Of a DNA stretch of 64,000 bases, positions 29,493 through 38,266 are shown piece after piece. Source of the stretch: DAOPYU01 sp942493245 (GTDB lineage Bacteria > Sumerlaeota > Sumerlaeia > UBA8349). The stretch covers positions 2,852,001-2,916,000 of the forward strand of contig OW818685.1 in the NCBI GenBank assembly GCA_942493245.1, in the 5' to 3' direction. Each line of letters starts with the position of its first letter. The first letter of the stretch is position 1. Under the pieces are notes generated by a model, which ran no database searches, was not told the DNA's origin, and saw only the letters and a program-made list of their open reading frames with translations. A program made the position numbers and the translations under genes.

Positions 29493-30468
29493 CTCCCGGC
29501 TTCCGGACCGGGTTTTCAAACCGAATCCACGCCGTCACCGGAAAGTGGTCCGAGGGGTAACGGCCGTCCTTGTTCCATCGGACGATTTCGGCTCCCAGTA
29601 CCTTTGTCTGAGGCGGAACCAGAATATAATCAATCTTCTCACCCGTTTTCTTCCCCACGAACTCGCAGAACGTCCCCGCCTCGGTCGCGTCGGGCTGGAC
29701 CACCCGGAAGGTGTCCACCAGACGGATCTGAGTCCCGCTCGTGGCCCCATCCTTTGACTCGCTCCCCTTGCCCAGCAGATACTGAATCACGGGATTCGAT
29801 TCATCCACATTGAAATCACCAGTCACCACGAAGGGTTCGGCGGGGTGCTGGCGCTTCGCGATGCGGTCGGCCAGCAGGCGCACGCTCTTCTCGCGCGAAG
29901 GCTGCGAGACATGATCAATGTGCAGGTTGAAGTGGTAGAAACTCTGACCACTGCGTTTGTCCCGAAAACGGGCCCAGGTGCAGATGCGGGTGCAGGCGTT
30001 GCCCCAGGTGATGGACCCGGGAACCTCGGGGGTATCGGAGAACCAGAAGGTCCCGGAATCCTGAACTTCCAGCCCCTCCTTCTTATAAAGGATGGCCGCG
30101 TGCTCGCCCTTGCTCTTGCCATCCTCGCGTCCGATACCGATCAGACCGTATTCCGGCAGAGCCTGTTCGAGTTCGTCGATCTGGAAGCGGAAGGGTTCCT
30201 GAAGTCCGGCCACATCGGGCTTTTCGTTGCGGAATACCTCGAAAACCAGATCCTTGCGCAGTTTCCAGTTGTTCGGGCCGTCATTCGCCGTTCCGGTTCG
30301 AACGTTGAACGTCATCATGCGTAATTCCAGAGATTTCAGGGACTTTGCCTCCTCCGTCCCCGCCATGGCCACCGTCAGACACAACCCCGACACCATCAGT
30401 CCTCCCACCAAACGCAACAGATTTTTGAAACCCGGAACTCGTAGTCCCGCTTCTGGAGTGTTTCGCAT
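29488..30468 (-). CDS. Exported endonuclease/exonuclease/phosphatase-family protein
   Basis: This 326-residue protein has a signal peptide (LLRLVGGLMVSGLCLTVAMA) and a complete EEP domain: MMTFNVRTG, VAGLQEPF, the HFNLHIDH strand, VVTGDFNVDESNPV, and IDYILVP and PSDHFPVTAWI at the end. Members of this exported group hydrolyse phosphodiesters or phospholipids, or act as nucleases; the target is not clear. The ATG at 30468 has AGGAGG six bases upstream, better than the one at 30498. Its stop lies inside a palindromic repeat. It follows the cysteine hydrolase gene by about 45 bases. Confidence 0.85.
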   Translation of the reverse strand: MRNTPEAGLRVPGFKNLLRLVGGLMVSGLCLTVAMAGTEEAKSLKSLELRMMTFNVRTGTANDGPNNWKLRKDLVFEVFRNEKPDVAGLQEPFRFQIDELEQALPEYGLIGIGREDGKSKGEHAAILYKKEGLEVQDSGTFWFSDTPEVPGSITWGNACTRICTWARFRDKRSGQSFYHFNLHIDHVSQPSREKSVRLLADRIAKRQHPAEPFVVTGDFNVDESNPVIQYLLGKGSESKDGATSGTQIRLVDTFRVVQPDATEAGTFCEFVGKKTGEKIDYILVPPQTKVLGAEIVRWNKDGRYPSDHFPVTAWIRFENPVRKPGV

Positions 30469-30513
30469 CGTTAAACCTCCTGTTGTTTCGTCTTCCACTT
30501 TTCGAAAACCGTG

Positions 30514-31083
30514 TCAGAGCCCGGCTGGAAAAAGTGTTTTCAATATCTCGTCGGTGCTGACAATTTGCGCAAACTCACCCTGAAGGTTTGCCAGAGACAT
30601 GGCATGGACTTCCGCGGCGGACCGGAAAACCACTGTGTAGTCGGATTTTTCAAATGCAAAGGTGGCGTCCGACACCACCCGGGTCTGGAATCCCAGACAG
30701 CCGGCGGTACGGGCCGTGGACTCGACGCAACAATTGGTACTGACCCCGACAATCACCAACTCCCGAATGTCCCGAGCCCTGAGCCAACGCTCCAACCCCG
30801 ATTGAATGAATGCGTCCGCGACGTTTTTCTCCACCACATGCTCGGTATCCAGGGGCCGGAACGCCTCCTGAAACTCGACACCGTCCTGCCCCGGCCAGAA
30901 GGAAGAACCGGGGGTTCTCGATATGTGGCGAACGTGAACCACCGGCGCTCCCACTTTGCGCCAGGCAGACAACAACGCGCCGATATTCGACTCGGCCTGG
31001 GGGTTATTCCGAGAATCGGCGGCCCGACGGCTCATTCCCTTCTGCATATCAAGAATCAGAAGAACCGGGAAAGAATGCGGCAT
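30514..31083 (-). CDS. Isochorismatase-like cysteine hydrolase
   Basis: This 189-residue alpha/beta hydrolase has the family triad: Asp12 in LLILDMQKG, Lys86 in HVVEKNVADAF and Cys119 in VGVSTNCCVEST, with the usual non-proline cis bond region just before it. Members split amides or vinyl ethers (nicotinamidase, isochorismatase, ureidoacrylate hydrolase), and the substrate cannot be told from sequence. AGGAG stands seven bases before the ATG. It may form an operon with the EEP gene downstream. Nothing nearby indicates siderophore or pyrimidine breakdown. Confidence 0.87.
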   Translation of the reverse strand: MPHSFPVLLILDMQKGMSRRAADSRNNPQAESNIGALLSAWRKVGAPVVHVRHISRTPGSSFWPGQDGVEFQEAFRPLDTEHVVEKNVADAFIQSGLERWLRARDIRELVIVGVSTNCCVESTARTAGCLGFQTRVVSDATFAFEKSDYTVVFRSAAEVHAMSLANLQGEFAQIVSTDEILKTLFPAGL

Positions 31084-31277
31084 TTTGTCACTCCTGTTCA
31101 GAGGATTTAACGGCGGAAAGGATCTCTTTTCGGCACCTTTCCTGGCACACGTTCCCGTGGAGTTCGGATACCAGAGTTCAGTCCACGGGAAACAGGGACA
31201 ATTTACTGGAATAGGAACAAGGTTTCAAGGCAATACACCGGAGAATTCCAAACCCCTCGATCGTGCTTCACGTTTCT

Positions 31278-31361
31278 GTCGCCCCTCCGGGGGCTGAAAA
31301 CCTCAATAAATTCGATTTTCTTGAATCCTTCAAGTGTGAGGATGAAGAATCAAGGCCAAAC
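31278..31361. repeat. Palindrome-rich dispersed repeat, copy 2
   Basis: GTCGCCCCTCCGGGGGC, CTGAAAACCTCAATAAAT and GAATCCTTCAAG...GGATGAAGAATCAAGG match the copy at 12995-13077 almost base for base with a few gaps. The conserved tract between hairpins shows that it is one element family, not chance palindromes. Confidence 0.75.
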
Positions 31362-31367
31362 CGCACT

Positions 31368-31396
31368 CACGGGCGGGACGCCCATGCCACCTCCAA
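31368..31396. repeat. Short palindromic repeat, CACGGGCG family, copy 2
   Basis: CACGGGCGGGACGCCCATG then CCACCTCCAAC matches 29464-29492 with three or so changes. It directly follows the other repeat. Confidence 0.7.
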
Positions 31397-31625
31397 CCCA
31401 TGAAGAAAACCTGTGCCCCCTCATTGGAGAAAGGTCTTGAAAAAATGAACGGCGGGCTGGTATCTTCCACGCTGTGCAGTCGGGGCGTTTCCACTCCCAT
31501 CGGTGCGAATTCTGAGTTTTTCGTGCTTCCGCCATAGACCGACCGTGGCGCCTGAGGGATTTGTACAACCCGTTCCGACTGATGGCAGGACACCAATACC
31601 GATAGAAACCGGACTTTTTCTAACA

Positions 31626-33389
31626 ATGCAGCAACCGAATCTTTCTTCTCCGAAACTTCTGCTTTCCGGCAACGAGGCGGTTGCCCTGGGCGCCTTGCAC
31701 GGCGGGGTGCGCCTGGCCGCCGCCTACCCCGGCACCCCCAGCACGGAAATTCTCGAAACTATCGCAGCCCGTCACCCGGAAATCTACGCCGAATGGGCGC
31801 CGAACGAAAAGGTGGCCCTCGAAGTGGGCATGGGCGCCGCCTTTGCCGGCGCGCGCGTTCTCGTGACCATGAAACACGTGGGGTTGAACGTCGCCGCCGA
31901 TCCGCTTTTTACCCTGGCCTACACAGGGACCAAGGGCGGAATCGTGATCGTGTCGGCAGACGACCCGGGCATGCACAGTTCGCAGAACGAGCAGGACAAC
32001 CGCAACTACGGGCCGTTCGCCAAGGTGCCCATGTTCGAGCCCGCCGACAGCCAGGAGGCCTACGAGTTCATGCGTCAGGCCCTGCAGGTCAGTGAGGACT
32101 TCGACACGCCGGTGATTCTGCGCATGACCACGCGCGTCTGCCACGGCAAAAGCATCGTCACGCCGACGGAACCGGTCCAACTGGATCGCCCGATGGCTCT
32201 GGACCGCGATCCGGGGAAATATGTCATGGTGCCCGGTAACGCCAAGCGCCGCCAGGTCGTGGTTCACGAGCGGACCGCGAAACTGGCGGAGTGGGCCGAA
32301 ACGGCCCCGGTCAATTCCAAAACGGCGGGCACCGACGGCAAACTGGGCATCGTGACCGCCGGGGTGTCGTATCAGTATGCGCGCGAGATTCTGCCCGAGG
32401 CCTCGATCCTGAAACTGGGGATGCTGCACCCGCTGCCGGAGAAGAAAATCCGGGAGTTTGCGTCCCGGTTTGAAAGCATCTTCGTGCTCGAAGAACTCGA
32501 TCCTTATCTGGAAACCCGCCTGCGGGCGATGGGGTTGAACGTTCAGGCCAAACCAGCGCCCTTCCAGATGGGTGAACTGGACCCGGACCGTGTGCGCGAC
32601 ATTTTCGGGATCGCACATCCGTCGCCCGACTCGTCCGAGAATATTCCGCCGCGTCCGCCGGTTCTCTGTCCCGGCTGTCCCCACCGCGCCACGTACACCG
32701 TTCTGAAGAAACTTAAAATGAGGGTGACGGGGGACATCGGCTGTTACACGCTCGGAGCGCTTCCGCCGATTTCGAGCGTGGACACCTGTGTCTGCATGGG
32801 CGCGGGGATCGGGAACGCGATGGGACTTTCCAAAGTCCTGCCGAAAGAAGAAGCCAAGAAGATCGTGGCCGTCATCGGCGACTCGACCTTCATGCACTCG
32901 GGCATCACCGGGTTGCTGGACATGGTGTACAACGGCGGGGATTGCACGGTACTGATCCTCGACAACCGGACCACGGCCATGACGGGCCGCCAGAACCACC
33001 CGGGGACGGGTAAAACCCTGATGGGGAAACCTGCGCCGCACATTGATCTGGAAGCCCTGTGCCGCAGCCTGGGGGTACAGCACGTCGTCACGGTCAATCC
33101 TCTGAAACTGGAAGAGAGCGAGAAAACCATCCGCGAAGCCGTCGCGTTCGACGGTCCGGCGGTGGTGATCGAACTCGCCCCCTGTGTGCTGATCAACCGG
33201 AAGGCGCCGGTGGTGACTCAGACGATTGACCCGGAACAATGCAAGGATTGCGGGATGTGCGCCCGGACCGGGTGTCCGGCGATCAAGAAGATCGAAAAGG
33301 GCTACACGATCGACACCAAGTACTGCCGCGGGTGCGAACTGTGCGCCCAGCTCTGTAAGTTCGGGGCCATCGGCCCGTCGCAGCTCTAA
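31626..33389 (+). CDS. iorA: Indolepyruvate:ferredoxin oxidoreductase, alpha subunit
   Basis: This is the catalytic subunit of IOR, which oxidises arylpyruvates made from aromatic amino acids to aryl-acetyl-CoA and reduces ferredoxin, in anaerobes. The 587-residue protein has the pyrimidine-binding part (AAYPGTPSTEILETI, DDPGMHSSQNEQDNR), the thiamine-diphosphate part (CPGCPHRATYTVL, DIGCYTLG, VIGDSTFMHSG) and a C-terminal two-[4Fe-4S] ferredoxin domain, CX2CX2CX4CP then CX2CX2CX3C. The beta subunit lies about 1.2 kb downstream, unusually separated by two membrane protein genes. A longer upstream frame to 31503 is not supported. Confidence 0.93.
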   Translation: MQQPNLSSPKLLLSGNEAVALGALHGGVRLAAAYPGTPSTEILETIAARHPEIYAEWAPNEKVALEVGMGAAFAGARVLVTMKHVGLNVAADPLFTLAYTGTKGGIVIVSADDPGMHSSQNEQDNRNYGPFAKVPMFEPADSQEAYEFMRQALQVSEDFDTPVILRMTTRVCHGKSIVTPTEPVQLDRPMALDRDPGKYVMVPGNAKRRQVVVHERTAKLAEWAETAPVNSKTAGTDGKLGIVTAGVSYQYAREILPEASILKLGMLHPLPEKKIREFASRFESIFVLEELDPYLETRLRAMGLNVQAKPAPFQMGELDPDRVRDIFGIAHPSPDSSENIPPRPPVLCPGCPHRATYTVLKKLKMRVTGDIGCYTLGALPPISSVDTCVCMGAGIGNAMGLSKVLPKEEAKKIVAVIGDSTFMHSGITGLLDMVYNGGDCTVLILDNRTTAMTGRQNHPGTGKTLMGKPAPHIDLEALCRSLGVQHVVTVNPLKLEESEKTIREAVAFDGPAVVIELAPCVLINRKAPVVTQTIDPEQCKDCGMCARTGCPAIKKIEKGYTIDTKYCRGCELCAQLCKFGAIGPSQL

Positions 33390-33406
33390 GAGGGATCTCG
33401 GGAAAC

Positions 33407-33910
33407 ATGCAAACGGTGGAAGCGCAATACACCTTTGATCGGGAGGAGTTCCTGCTGGCTCACAAGTTTGCCGGTTACGTGCAACTCCGCAGGTCATTGC
33501 GTTTCTTCTACCTTTTGTGTGCTTTAGTGTTTGGCGTAGCATCTTGTATTATCATGAATTATAATTCATATGCCGCTTTTTCCATTTTGTTTCTGGCCTT
33601 CTTGATTGTTCTTTCGCTGTGGAATCAACCAATTCAGGTAAAGAAGGATTTTGAAGTATCTCCTCTTAAGGATGCGCAGTTTACCTGGCGTTTTGGGGAA
33701 GCCAGAATATCGGTCACCACCTCCATCACAGAATCTCAGTTCGACTGGCGCCGTATCATAGCCGCCGTGCAATGCAAAGAGGGGTATTTACTGTTTGTCG
33801 AGCGACGCATGTTTAACTGGCTTCCCCGAAAGGCCTTCGCCTCCCCGGAAGATTTCGAAACCTTTGAGAAACTGGTGAAAGAAAAAGTCTCGATCATCAA
33901 GAAAGTGTAA
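33407..33910 (+). CDS. YcxB-like small membrane protein
   Basis: This 167-residue protein has two membrane segments (about residues 32-50 and 55-73) followed by a domain like the C-terminal part of YcxB proteins, with FEVSPLKDAQFTWRFGEARISV, SQFDWRRIIAAVQCKEGYLLF and NWLPRKAFASPEDFETFEKLVKEKV. The fold is related to bacterial PH-like domains. No enzymatic function is known. It lies 17 bases after iorA and 51 bases before a paralogue, so it is part of the operon. It may tether or tune the complex at the membrane, but that is speculation. Confidence 0.7.
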   Translation: MQTVEAQYTFDREEFLLAHKFAGYVQLRRSLRFFYLLCALVFGVASCIIMNYNSYAAFSILFLAFLIVLSLWNQPIQVKKDFEVSPLKDAQFTWRFGEARISVTTSITESQFDWRRIIAAVQCKEGYLLFVERRMFNWLPRKAFASPEDFETFEKLVKEKVSIIKKV

Positions 33911-33961
33911 ATTGTGGGAAAATCGAAACAGAAACCGAGTGACAGAAAGAGCGGTGGGGTG

Positions 33962-34465
33962 ATGAATACCGTGGAGGCGCAATACATCTTCGAACAGCGG
34001 GAGTTTATGCGGGCGCACCGGCTCGCCAGCTACACCCATGTTCCCAAGATCGTGCGTTTCGCCTTTCTCCTGTTCGGTTTTCTTTTGGCCATCCTGGGTT
34101 TTCTCCTGATTCCCAGTAACCAGTCGGATGCTTTTGCCCTGATTCTGTTCGCCTGTGTGATCGGTTTTTTCACCTGGTTTCCCACTTTTCAGGCCCGCAA
34201 GTATTTTGACAAATTTCCTCTGCGCAACAAGCAGCTGGACTGGAAATTCGGCAAAGACGGGATCTCGATCACGACCTTTCAGGGGGAATCGCAATTCGGG
34301 TGGGACAAGATCATCAAGGCCGCGCAATGCCCGGAGGGGTATCTTCTGTTTTCGGCACGGACCATTTACAGTTGGCTTCCCAAACGGGCCTTTGCGTCGC
34401 GGGAAGATTTTGAATTTTTTGAAAATCTGGTGAAAGAAAAAGTCGGGGTGATTAAGAAGGTCTGA
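33962..34465 (+). CDS. YcxB-like small membrane protein, paralogue of the preceding one
   Basis: This 167-residue protein matches the upstream one along its length: TVEAQYIFEQREFMRAH, two membrane segments, QLDWKFGKDGISI, SQFGWDKIIKAAQCPEGYLLF and SWLPKRAFASREDFEFFENLVKEKV. The ATG at 33962 is preceded by GGTGGGG and aligns with the start of its neighbour; a GTG at 33914 would add 16 residues. The pair arose by tandem duplication and has diverged mostly in the membrane segments. It stands between iorA and iorB, 84 bases before iorB. Confidence 0.7.
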   Translation: MNTVEAQYIFEQREFMRAHRLASYTHVPKIVRFAFLLFGFLLAILGFLLIPSNQSDAFALILFACVIGFFTWFPTFQARKYFDKFPLRNKQLDWKFGKDGISITTFQGESQFGWDKIIKAAQCPEGYLLFSARTIYSWLPKRAFASREDFEFFENLVKEKVGVIKKV

Positions 34466-34549
34466 CACCCTTTGCCCCCAAGATGTGACTTAACCGATGG
34501 ACCTTGACGCGTTCATCCTCAGGCACCCTCAGACAGGAAAGTGATAGAG

Positions 34550-35032
34550 ATGACAACCCCCCAGACTACCAACGTACTCTGTGTCGGCATCGGCGGGCAG
34601 GGCGTCCTGACCGTCAGTGAAGTGCTGGCGCAGGCGGCCTTTGAGGCCGGATACGATGTGAAGAAGAGCGAAGTGCATGGCATGTCGCAGCGCGGCGGCT
34701 CGGTGACGAGTTCGGTGCGGTTCGGCGAGAAGGTCCACGCGCCGCTGATCGGTTCGGGCGAAGTGGATTTGTTGATCGGCTTCGAGCCGAACGAGACGCT
34801 GCGGAACCGTCACCTGTTGCGTTCGGAGGGAACCCTGGTGGAACCCACGCCCGAGGCGGTGGCGGCCTCGCTCGGTTCGCCCCGGACGCTCAATATTCTG
34901 TTGCTCGGCATGGCGTCGCGCCACCTTCCGTTCCCGACGGAAGCATGGGACAAGGCCATCTCCGTGTGTGTGCCACCCAAGACAATTGAAATGAACCAGC
35001 AGGCTTTTCACAAGGGAAGGGAGGAACTGTAG
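34550..35032 (+). CDS. iorB: Indolepyruvate:ferredoxin oxidoreductase, beta subunit
   Basis: This is the smaller IOR subunit of the pyruvate-ferredoxin-oxidoreductase gamma type. The 160-residue protein shows NVLCVGIGGQGVLTVSEVLAQAA, SEVHGMSQRGGSVTSSVRFG and VDLLIGFEPNETLRN, all family landmarks. It is short but complete, compared with about 190 residues in archaeal proteins. AGGA lies upstream of the ATG at 34550; a GTG at 34541 is an alternative. It pairs with iorA, and its stop is two bases before phenylacetate-CoA ligase, a common gene order in amino-acid-degrading anaerobes. Confidence 0.9.
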   Translation: MTTPQTTNVLCVGIGGQGVLTVSEVLAQAAFEAGYDVKKSEVHGMSQRGGSVTSSVRFGEKVHAPLIGSGEVDLLIGFEPNETLRNRHLLRSEGTLVEPTPEAVAASLGSPRTLNILLLGMASRHLPFPTEAWDKAISVCVPPKTIEMNQQAFHKGREEL

Positions 35033-35034
35033 GC

Positions 35035-36336
35035 ATGATCTTCAATCCGGAAATGGAATGCATGGAGCCGGCGCAGCGCCGGGAACTCCAGACGGAGCGT
35101 CTGCGCACCCAGATCAATCGCGTGTATGAACGGGTGGCGCCTTACCGCAAGAAAATGGAAGACGCCGGGATCACGCCCGACGACATCCGCTCGATTGACG
35201 ATCTTTCCAAACTCCCGTTTACCACCAAAGAAGATCTGCGCGATTCCTACCCCTTCGGGATGTTTGCCGAGCCGATGAAGAATGTCGTGCGGGTCCACTC
35301 CTCGTCGGGCACCACGGGCAAGCCCACGGTGGTGGGATACACCTACCACGACATCCACGAAATCTGGGCCGAAGTCATGGCACGTACCCTGTGCTGCGCC
35401 AACGGCGGCCCGGAAGACATCGTCCATGTGGCCTACGGTTACGGCATGTTCACCGGGGGCCTGGGGGCGCACTACGGCGCGGAACGTCTGGGCGCGACCG
35501 TGCTGCCGGTGTCGGGTGGCAACACCAAACGGCAGATCATGATCATGCAGGACTTCGGTTCGACGATTCTGGCCTGCACGCCCTCCTATTCGCTCTACAT
35601 CGCCGATGTCTGTAAGGAGATGGGGATTGATCCCAGGAGCCTTCCTCTGAAGTCGGCCATCATGGGCGCCGAACCCTGGACGGTCGAGATGCGCGCCAGG
35701 ATCGAAGAAATTTTCGGCATTCTGGCGGTTGACATCTATGGGCTTTCGGAAATCATCGGTCCAGGCGTTTCGAGCGAGTGCCCGGAGAAATGCGGCCTGC
35801 ACGTCAACGAGGACCATTTTTACCCGGAAATCATCAATCCTCAGACCAATCTCCCTGCCGCGGACGGCGAAAAGGGCGAATTGGTGGTCACCTGCCTGAC
35901 CAAGCAGGCGTTTCCTCTGATTCGTTATCGCACGCGGGATATTTCGCGCCTCCTGCGCGAATCCTGCGCTTGCGGACGGACCCTGGTGCGGATGGAACGC
36001 GTGAGCGGACGCACCGACGACATGCTCATCATCCGGGGCGTGAACGTGTTCCCGTCGCAGATCGAGAGCGTTCTGGTGACCGTGGAAGGGATCGAGCCGC
36101 ACTATGAACTCGTGGTGAGTCGGACGGGATCGCTCGACGACATCGAGATTCGCGTCGAGGTCAGCGAGGAGATCTTCTCCGATGAGGTGAAAGGACTCGA
36201 AGATCTGCGCAAGAAGATCTCTCACGAAATCGAAAGCGTTCTGGGCCTGACCGCCACCATCCGGCTGGTCGAGCCGAAGAGCATCGCGCGCAGCGAAGGA
36301 AAAGCCAAGCGAGTCATTGACAACCGTAACAAGTAA
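35035..36336 (+). CDS. paaK: Phenylacetate-CoA ligase
   Basis: This AMP-forming enzyme interconverts arylacetate, ATP and CoA with aryl-acetyl-CoA. The 433-residue protein has the full P-loop-like VHSSSGTTGKPTVVGYT, then AYGYGMFTGGLGAHYGAERLG, the adenylate-binding YGLSEIIGPGVSSEC, YRTRDISR and RTDDMLIIRGVNVFPSQIE, and ends with the lysine-bearing SEGKAKRVIDNR. All catalytic parts are present. Next to iorAB it would take the thioester made by IOR towards free acid, or scavenge aryl acids. Cytoplasmic. A degenerate homologue ends the operon at 43830-45095. Confidence 0.93.
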   Translation: MIFNPEMECMEPAQRRELQTERLRTQINRVYERVAPYRKKMEDAGITPDDIRSIDDLSKLPFTTKEDLRDSYPFGMFAEPMKNVVRVHSSSGTTGKPTVVGYTYHDIHEIWAEVMARTLCCANGGPEDIVHVAYGYGMFTGGLGAHYGAERLGATVLPVSGGNTKRQIMIMQDFGSTILACTPSYSLYIADVCKEMGIDPRSLPLKSAIMGAEPWTVEMRARIEEIFGILAVDIYGLSEIIGPGVSSECPEKCGLHVNEDHFYPEIINPQTNLPAADGEKGELVVTCLTKQAFPLIRYRTRDISRLLRESCACGRTLVRMERVSGRTDDMLIIRGVNVFPSQIESVLVTVEGIEPHYELVVSRTGSLDDIEIRVEVSEEIFSDEVKGLEDLRKKISHEIESVLGLTATIRLVEPKSIARSEGKAKRVIDNRNK

Positions 36337-36360
36337 TCTGTGTGGAAGGAGAGACGAGTC

Positions 36361-36792
36361 ATGCAGCTCAAACAATTGTCCGTGTTTCTCGAAAACCGTA
36401 CCGGCCGTCTGGCGGAGGTGACCCGCACCCTGGGGGACGCGGGGGTCAACATTCGGGCTTTGTCGGTGGCCGACACGTCCGACTTCGGCATCCTGCGGCT
36501 CCTGGTGGACAAACCGAAAGAGGCCGTGGATGCGCTCAACGGCGTGGGCCTGACCGTCCGCCTCACCGAGGTGGTGGCGGTTGAGATCGTGGACCGTCCA
36601 GGCGGTCTGGCCACGGTCCTGTCGCTGCTCCAGGGGTCGAGCATCAATGTCGAGTACATGTACGCCTTCATGGAACGGCATCGGGAAAATGCGATCCTGG
36701 TGTTCCGTTTCGAGAACCCGCAGAAGGCGATCAGTATTCTTCAGGAGGCCAATATCAAGGTTTTTGCCGCTGAAGAACTCGCCAGTATGTGA
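36361..36792 (+). CDS. Tandem ACT-domain protein
   Basis: The 143-residue product has two ACT domains, MQLKQLSVFLENRTGRLAEVTRTLGDAGVNI and VAVEIVDRPGGLATVLSLLQGSSI. ACT domains bind small ligands, usually amino acids. Proteins of this kind regularly stand beside iorAB and paaK and are thought to sense amino acids, though the target is unknown. AAGGAG precedes the ATG; a frame start at 36340 lacks a site. It separates the enzyme genes from the transporter genes and may act as the operon's amino-acid sensor. Confidence 0.87.
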   Translation: MQLKQLSVFLENRTGRLAEVTRTLGDAGVNIRALSVADTSDFGILRLLVDKPKEAVDALNGVGLTVRLTEVVAVEIVDRPGGLATVLSLLQGSSINVEYMYAFMERHRENAILVFRFENPQKAISILQEANIKVFAAEELASM

Positions 36793-36907
36793 TCCAGAAG
36801 GACCGTGTCGAGAACTTGGGCCGGGTAGTGCGGGAACTGAAAGTTTTCCACGATATTTGATCGTGCCCATAATTCGCTGAATTCAACGCCGGAAAGGAAC
36901 GTGTGCG

Positions 36908-38122
36908 ATGCGATTCTCCAAGACTCTGTGGTGCTTTACTCTCCTGGCCCTTGCAGTATTTGGCCTGCAAGCCTGCCAGAAAAAGGAAGAAGCGGGGAAA
37001 CCGGGCTCTACGGTCTCGCAACAAGAGACAAACGCTTCGAAGGACGAGACGGGGCCGATCAAGATTGGCGGGATTTTTTCGATCACCGGTCCGGTCTCGA
37101 ATGTCGGCGACCCGGAAGCGAAGACCGCCCGCATGCTCGTGGACAAGATCAACGCCAAGGGTGGCATCAAGGGCCGTCAGATTGAATTGAGCGTCGAGGA
37201 CGATCAGGGGAACGAAACCCAGGCGGTCAATGCGGCCAATCAGTTGATCAAGAAGGGGGTCGTCGCCATCATCGGCCCCTCGCGCAGTGGCACCACGCTG
37301 GCCATCGCGGATCTTTGCAATCAGAAGGAAGTGCCGCTGATTTCCTGTGCCGCCGCCGCCGTCATCACCGATCCCGTGCGTCCGTACATTTTCAAGACCG
37401 CTCCGAAGGACAGCGACGCGGCCGAGATCATTTTCGACCACATGACCAGCCGGGGCGTCAAACGCGTCGGTCTGCTGACCGACAATACCAGTTTCGGTCA
37501 GGAAGGGTTGACGCAGATGAAGAAAGTGCTGCCGAAATACCCGGGCCTCGAGATTGTCGCGGCGGAGTCTTTCGGGAAAGACGACAGCGATCTGCGTCCG
37601 CAGTTGTCGAAAATTCAGGCGGCAGGCGCCGAGGCCATCGTGGGCTGGTCGATTCTTCAAGGGCAAAGCATTCTGCTCAAAAACGTCAAAACACTCGGGT
37701 TGACCGTTCCGATCTATCAGAGCCACGGATTCGCCAATATCGAGTACGTCAAGGCGGCAGGGGACGCAGCCGAAGGGGTTCTCTTCCCGGCCTCGCGTAT
37801 TCTGGTCGCCGAACAACTGGCTGACGACCACCCGCTCAAGAAGGCGCTCGTCGAGTACAAGAACGAGTACGAAGCAATGTATAAAGCGGATGTCTGTACT
37901 TTCGGGGGACACGTTTACGACGCGCTCTATATGTTGACCGATGCGATCGAGAAGAAGGGCGCCGAACGGAAAGCGATTCGCGACCACCTGGAAACCATCC
38001 AGGACTTCAAAGGAACAGCCGGTGTTTTCAACCTGTCCGCGGAAGACCACACAGGCCTGACAAAAGATGCGTTCGAGATGTTGACTGTCAAGAATGGCGC
38101 GTTCACGATCGCTCCACGGTGA
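36908..38122 (+). CDS. livJ: Branched-chain/aromatic amino-acid ABC transporter substrate-binding lipoprotein, copy 1
   Basis: This 404-residue LivJ-type protein would be a lipoprotein: the signal FTLLALAVFGLQACQ has a lipobox ending in Cys. A Lys/Glu/Ser-rich linker leads to the periplasmic binding fold: IKIGGIFSITGPVSNVGDPEAKTARMLVDKIN, AIIGPSRSGTTLAIADLC, VGLLTDNTSFGQEG and IYQSHGFAN. It captures an amino acid for LivHMGF. Beside an IOR, the ligand may be aromatic as well as branched-chain. A copy of the same length follows 144 bases later, with its own leader and GGAAAGG-like site. Confidence 0.88.
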   Translation: MRFSKTLWCFTLLALAVFGLQACQKKEEAGKPGSTVSQQETNASKDETGPIKIGGIFSITGPVSNVGDPEAKTARMLVDKINAKGGIKGRQIELSVEDDQGNETQAVNAANQLIKKGVVAIIGPSRSGTTLAIADLCNQKEVPLISCAAAAVITDPVRPYIFKTAPKDSDAAEIIFDHMTSRGVKRVGLLTDNTSFGQEGLTQMKKVLPKYPGLEIVAAESFGKDDSDLRPQLSKIQAAGAEAIVGWSILQGQSILLKNVKTLGLTVPIYQSHGFANIEYVKAAGDAAEGVLFPASRILVAEQLADDHPLKKALVEYKNEYEAMYKADVCTFGGHVYDALYMLTDAIEKKGAERKAIRDHLETIQDFKGTAGVFNLSAEDHTGLTKDAFEMLTVKNGAFTIAPR

Positions 38123-38266
38123 GCATGACACATTGCGGTCAACCACACGATCTGCCACGAGCCACACGGGTACGCAAAAGCAATCAACACAGACCGGGAT
38201 ATTTTCCGCGATTCCCGGATGGAACCCCTAATCTGCTGATTTCAGCACCGGAAAGGAACACGCACG

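Larger units (their letters stand above)
31084..31625. other. Divergent intergenic region with two dispersed repeats
   Basis: This 540-base stretch separates the cysteine hydrolase (leftward) from iorA (rightward). It holds copy 2 of the two repeat families (31278-31361 and 31368-31396). The remaining sequence up to iorA should contain the ior operon promoter, which I cannot place. No gene is seen. Confidence 0.55.

Noticed and set aside
31084..31625. Possible riboswitch upstream of iorA
   Set aside because: There are palindromes, but they belong to dispersed repeat families and I see no known riboswitch core.
31620..33542. Long minus-strand frame opposite iorA
   Set aside because: iorA is unmistakable on the plus strand; the antisense frame is rich in Arg, His and Gly, typical of a shadow.
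35008..36870. Long minus-strand frame opposite paaK and the ACT gene
   Set aside because: It spans two well-recognised plus-strand genes and has no family features.
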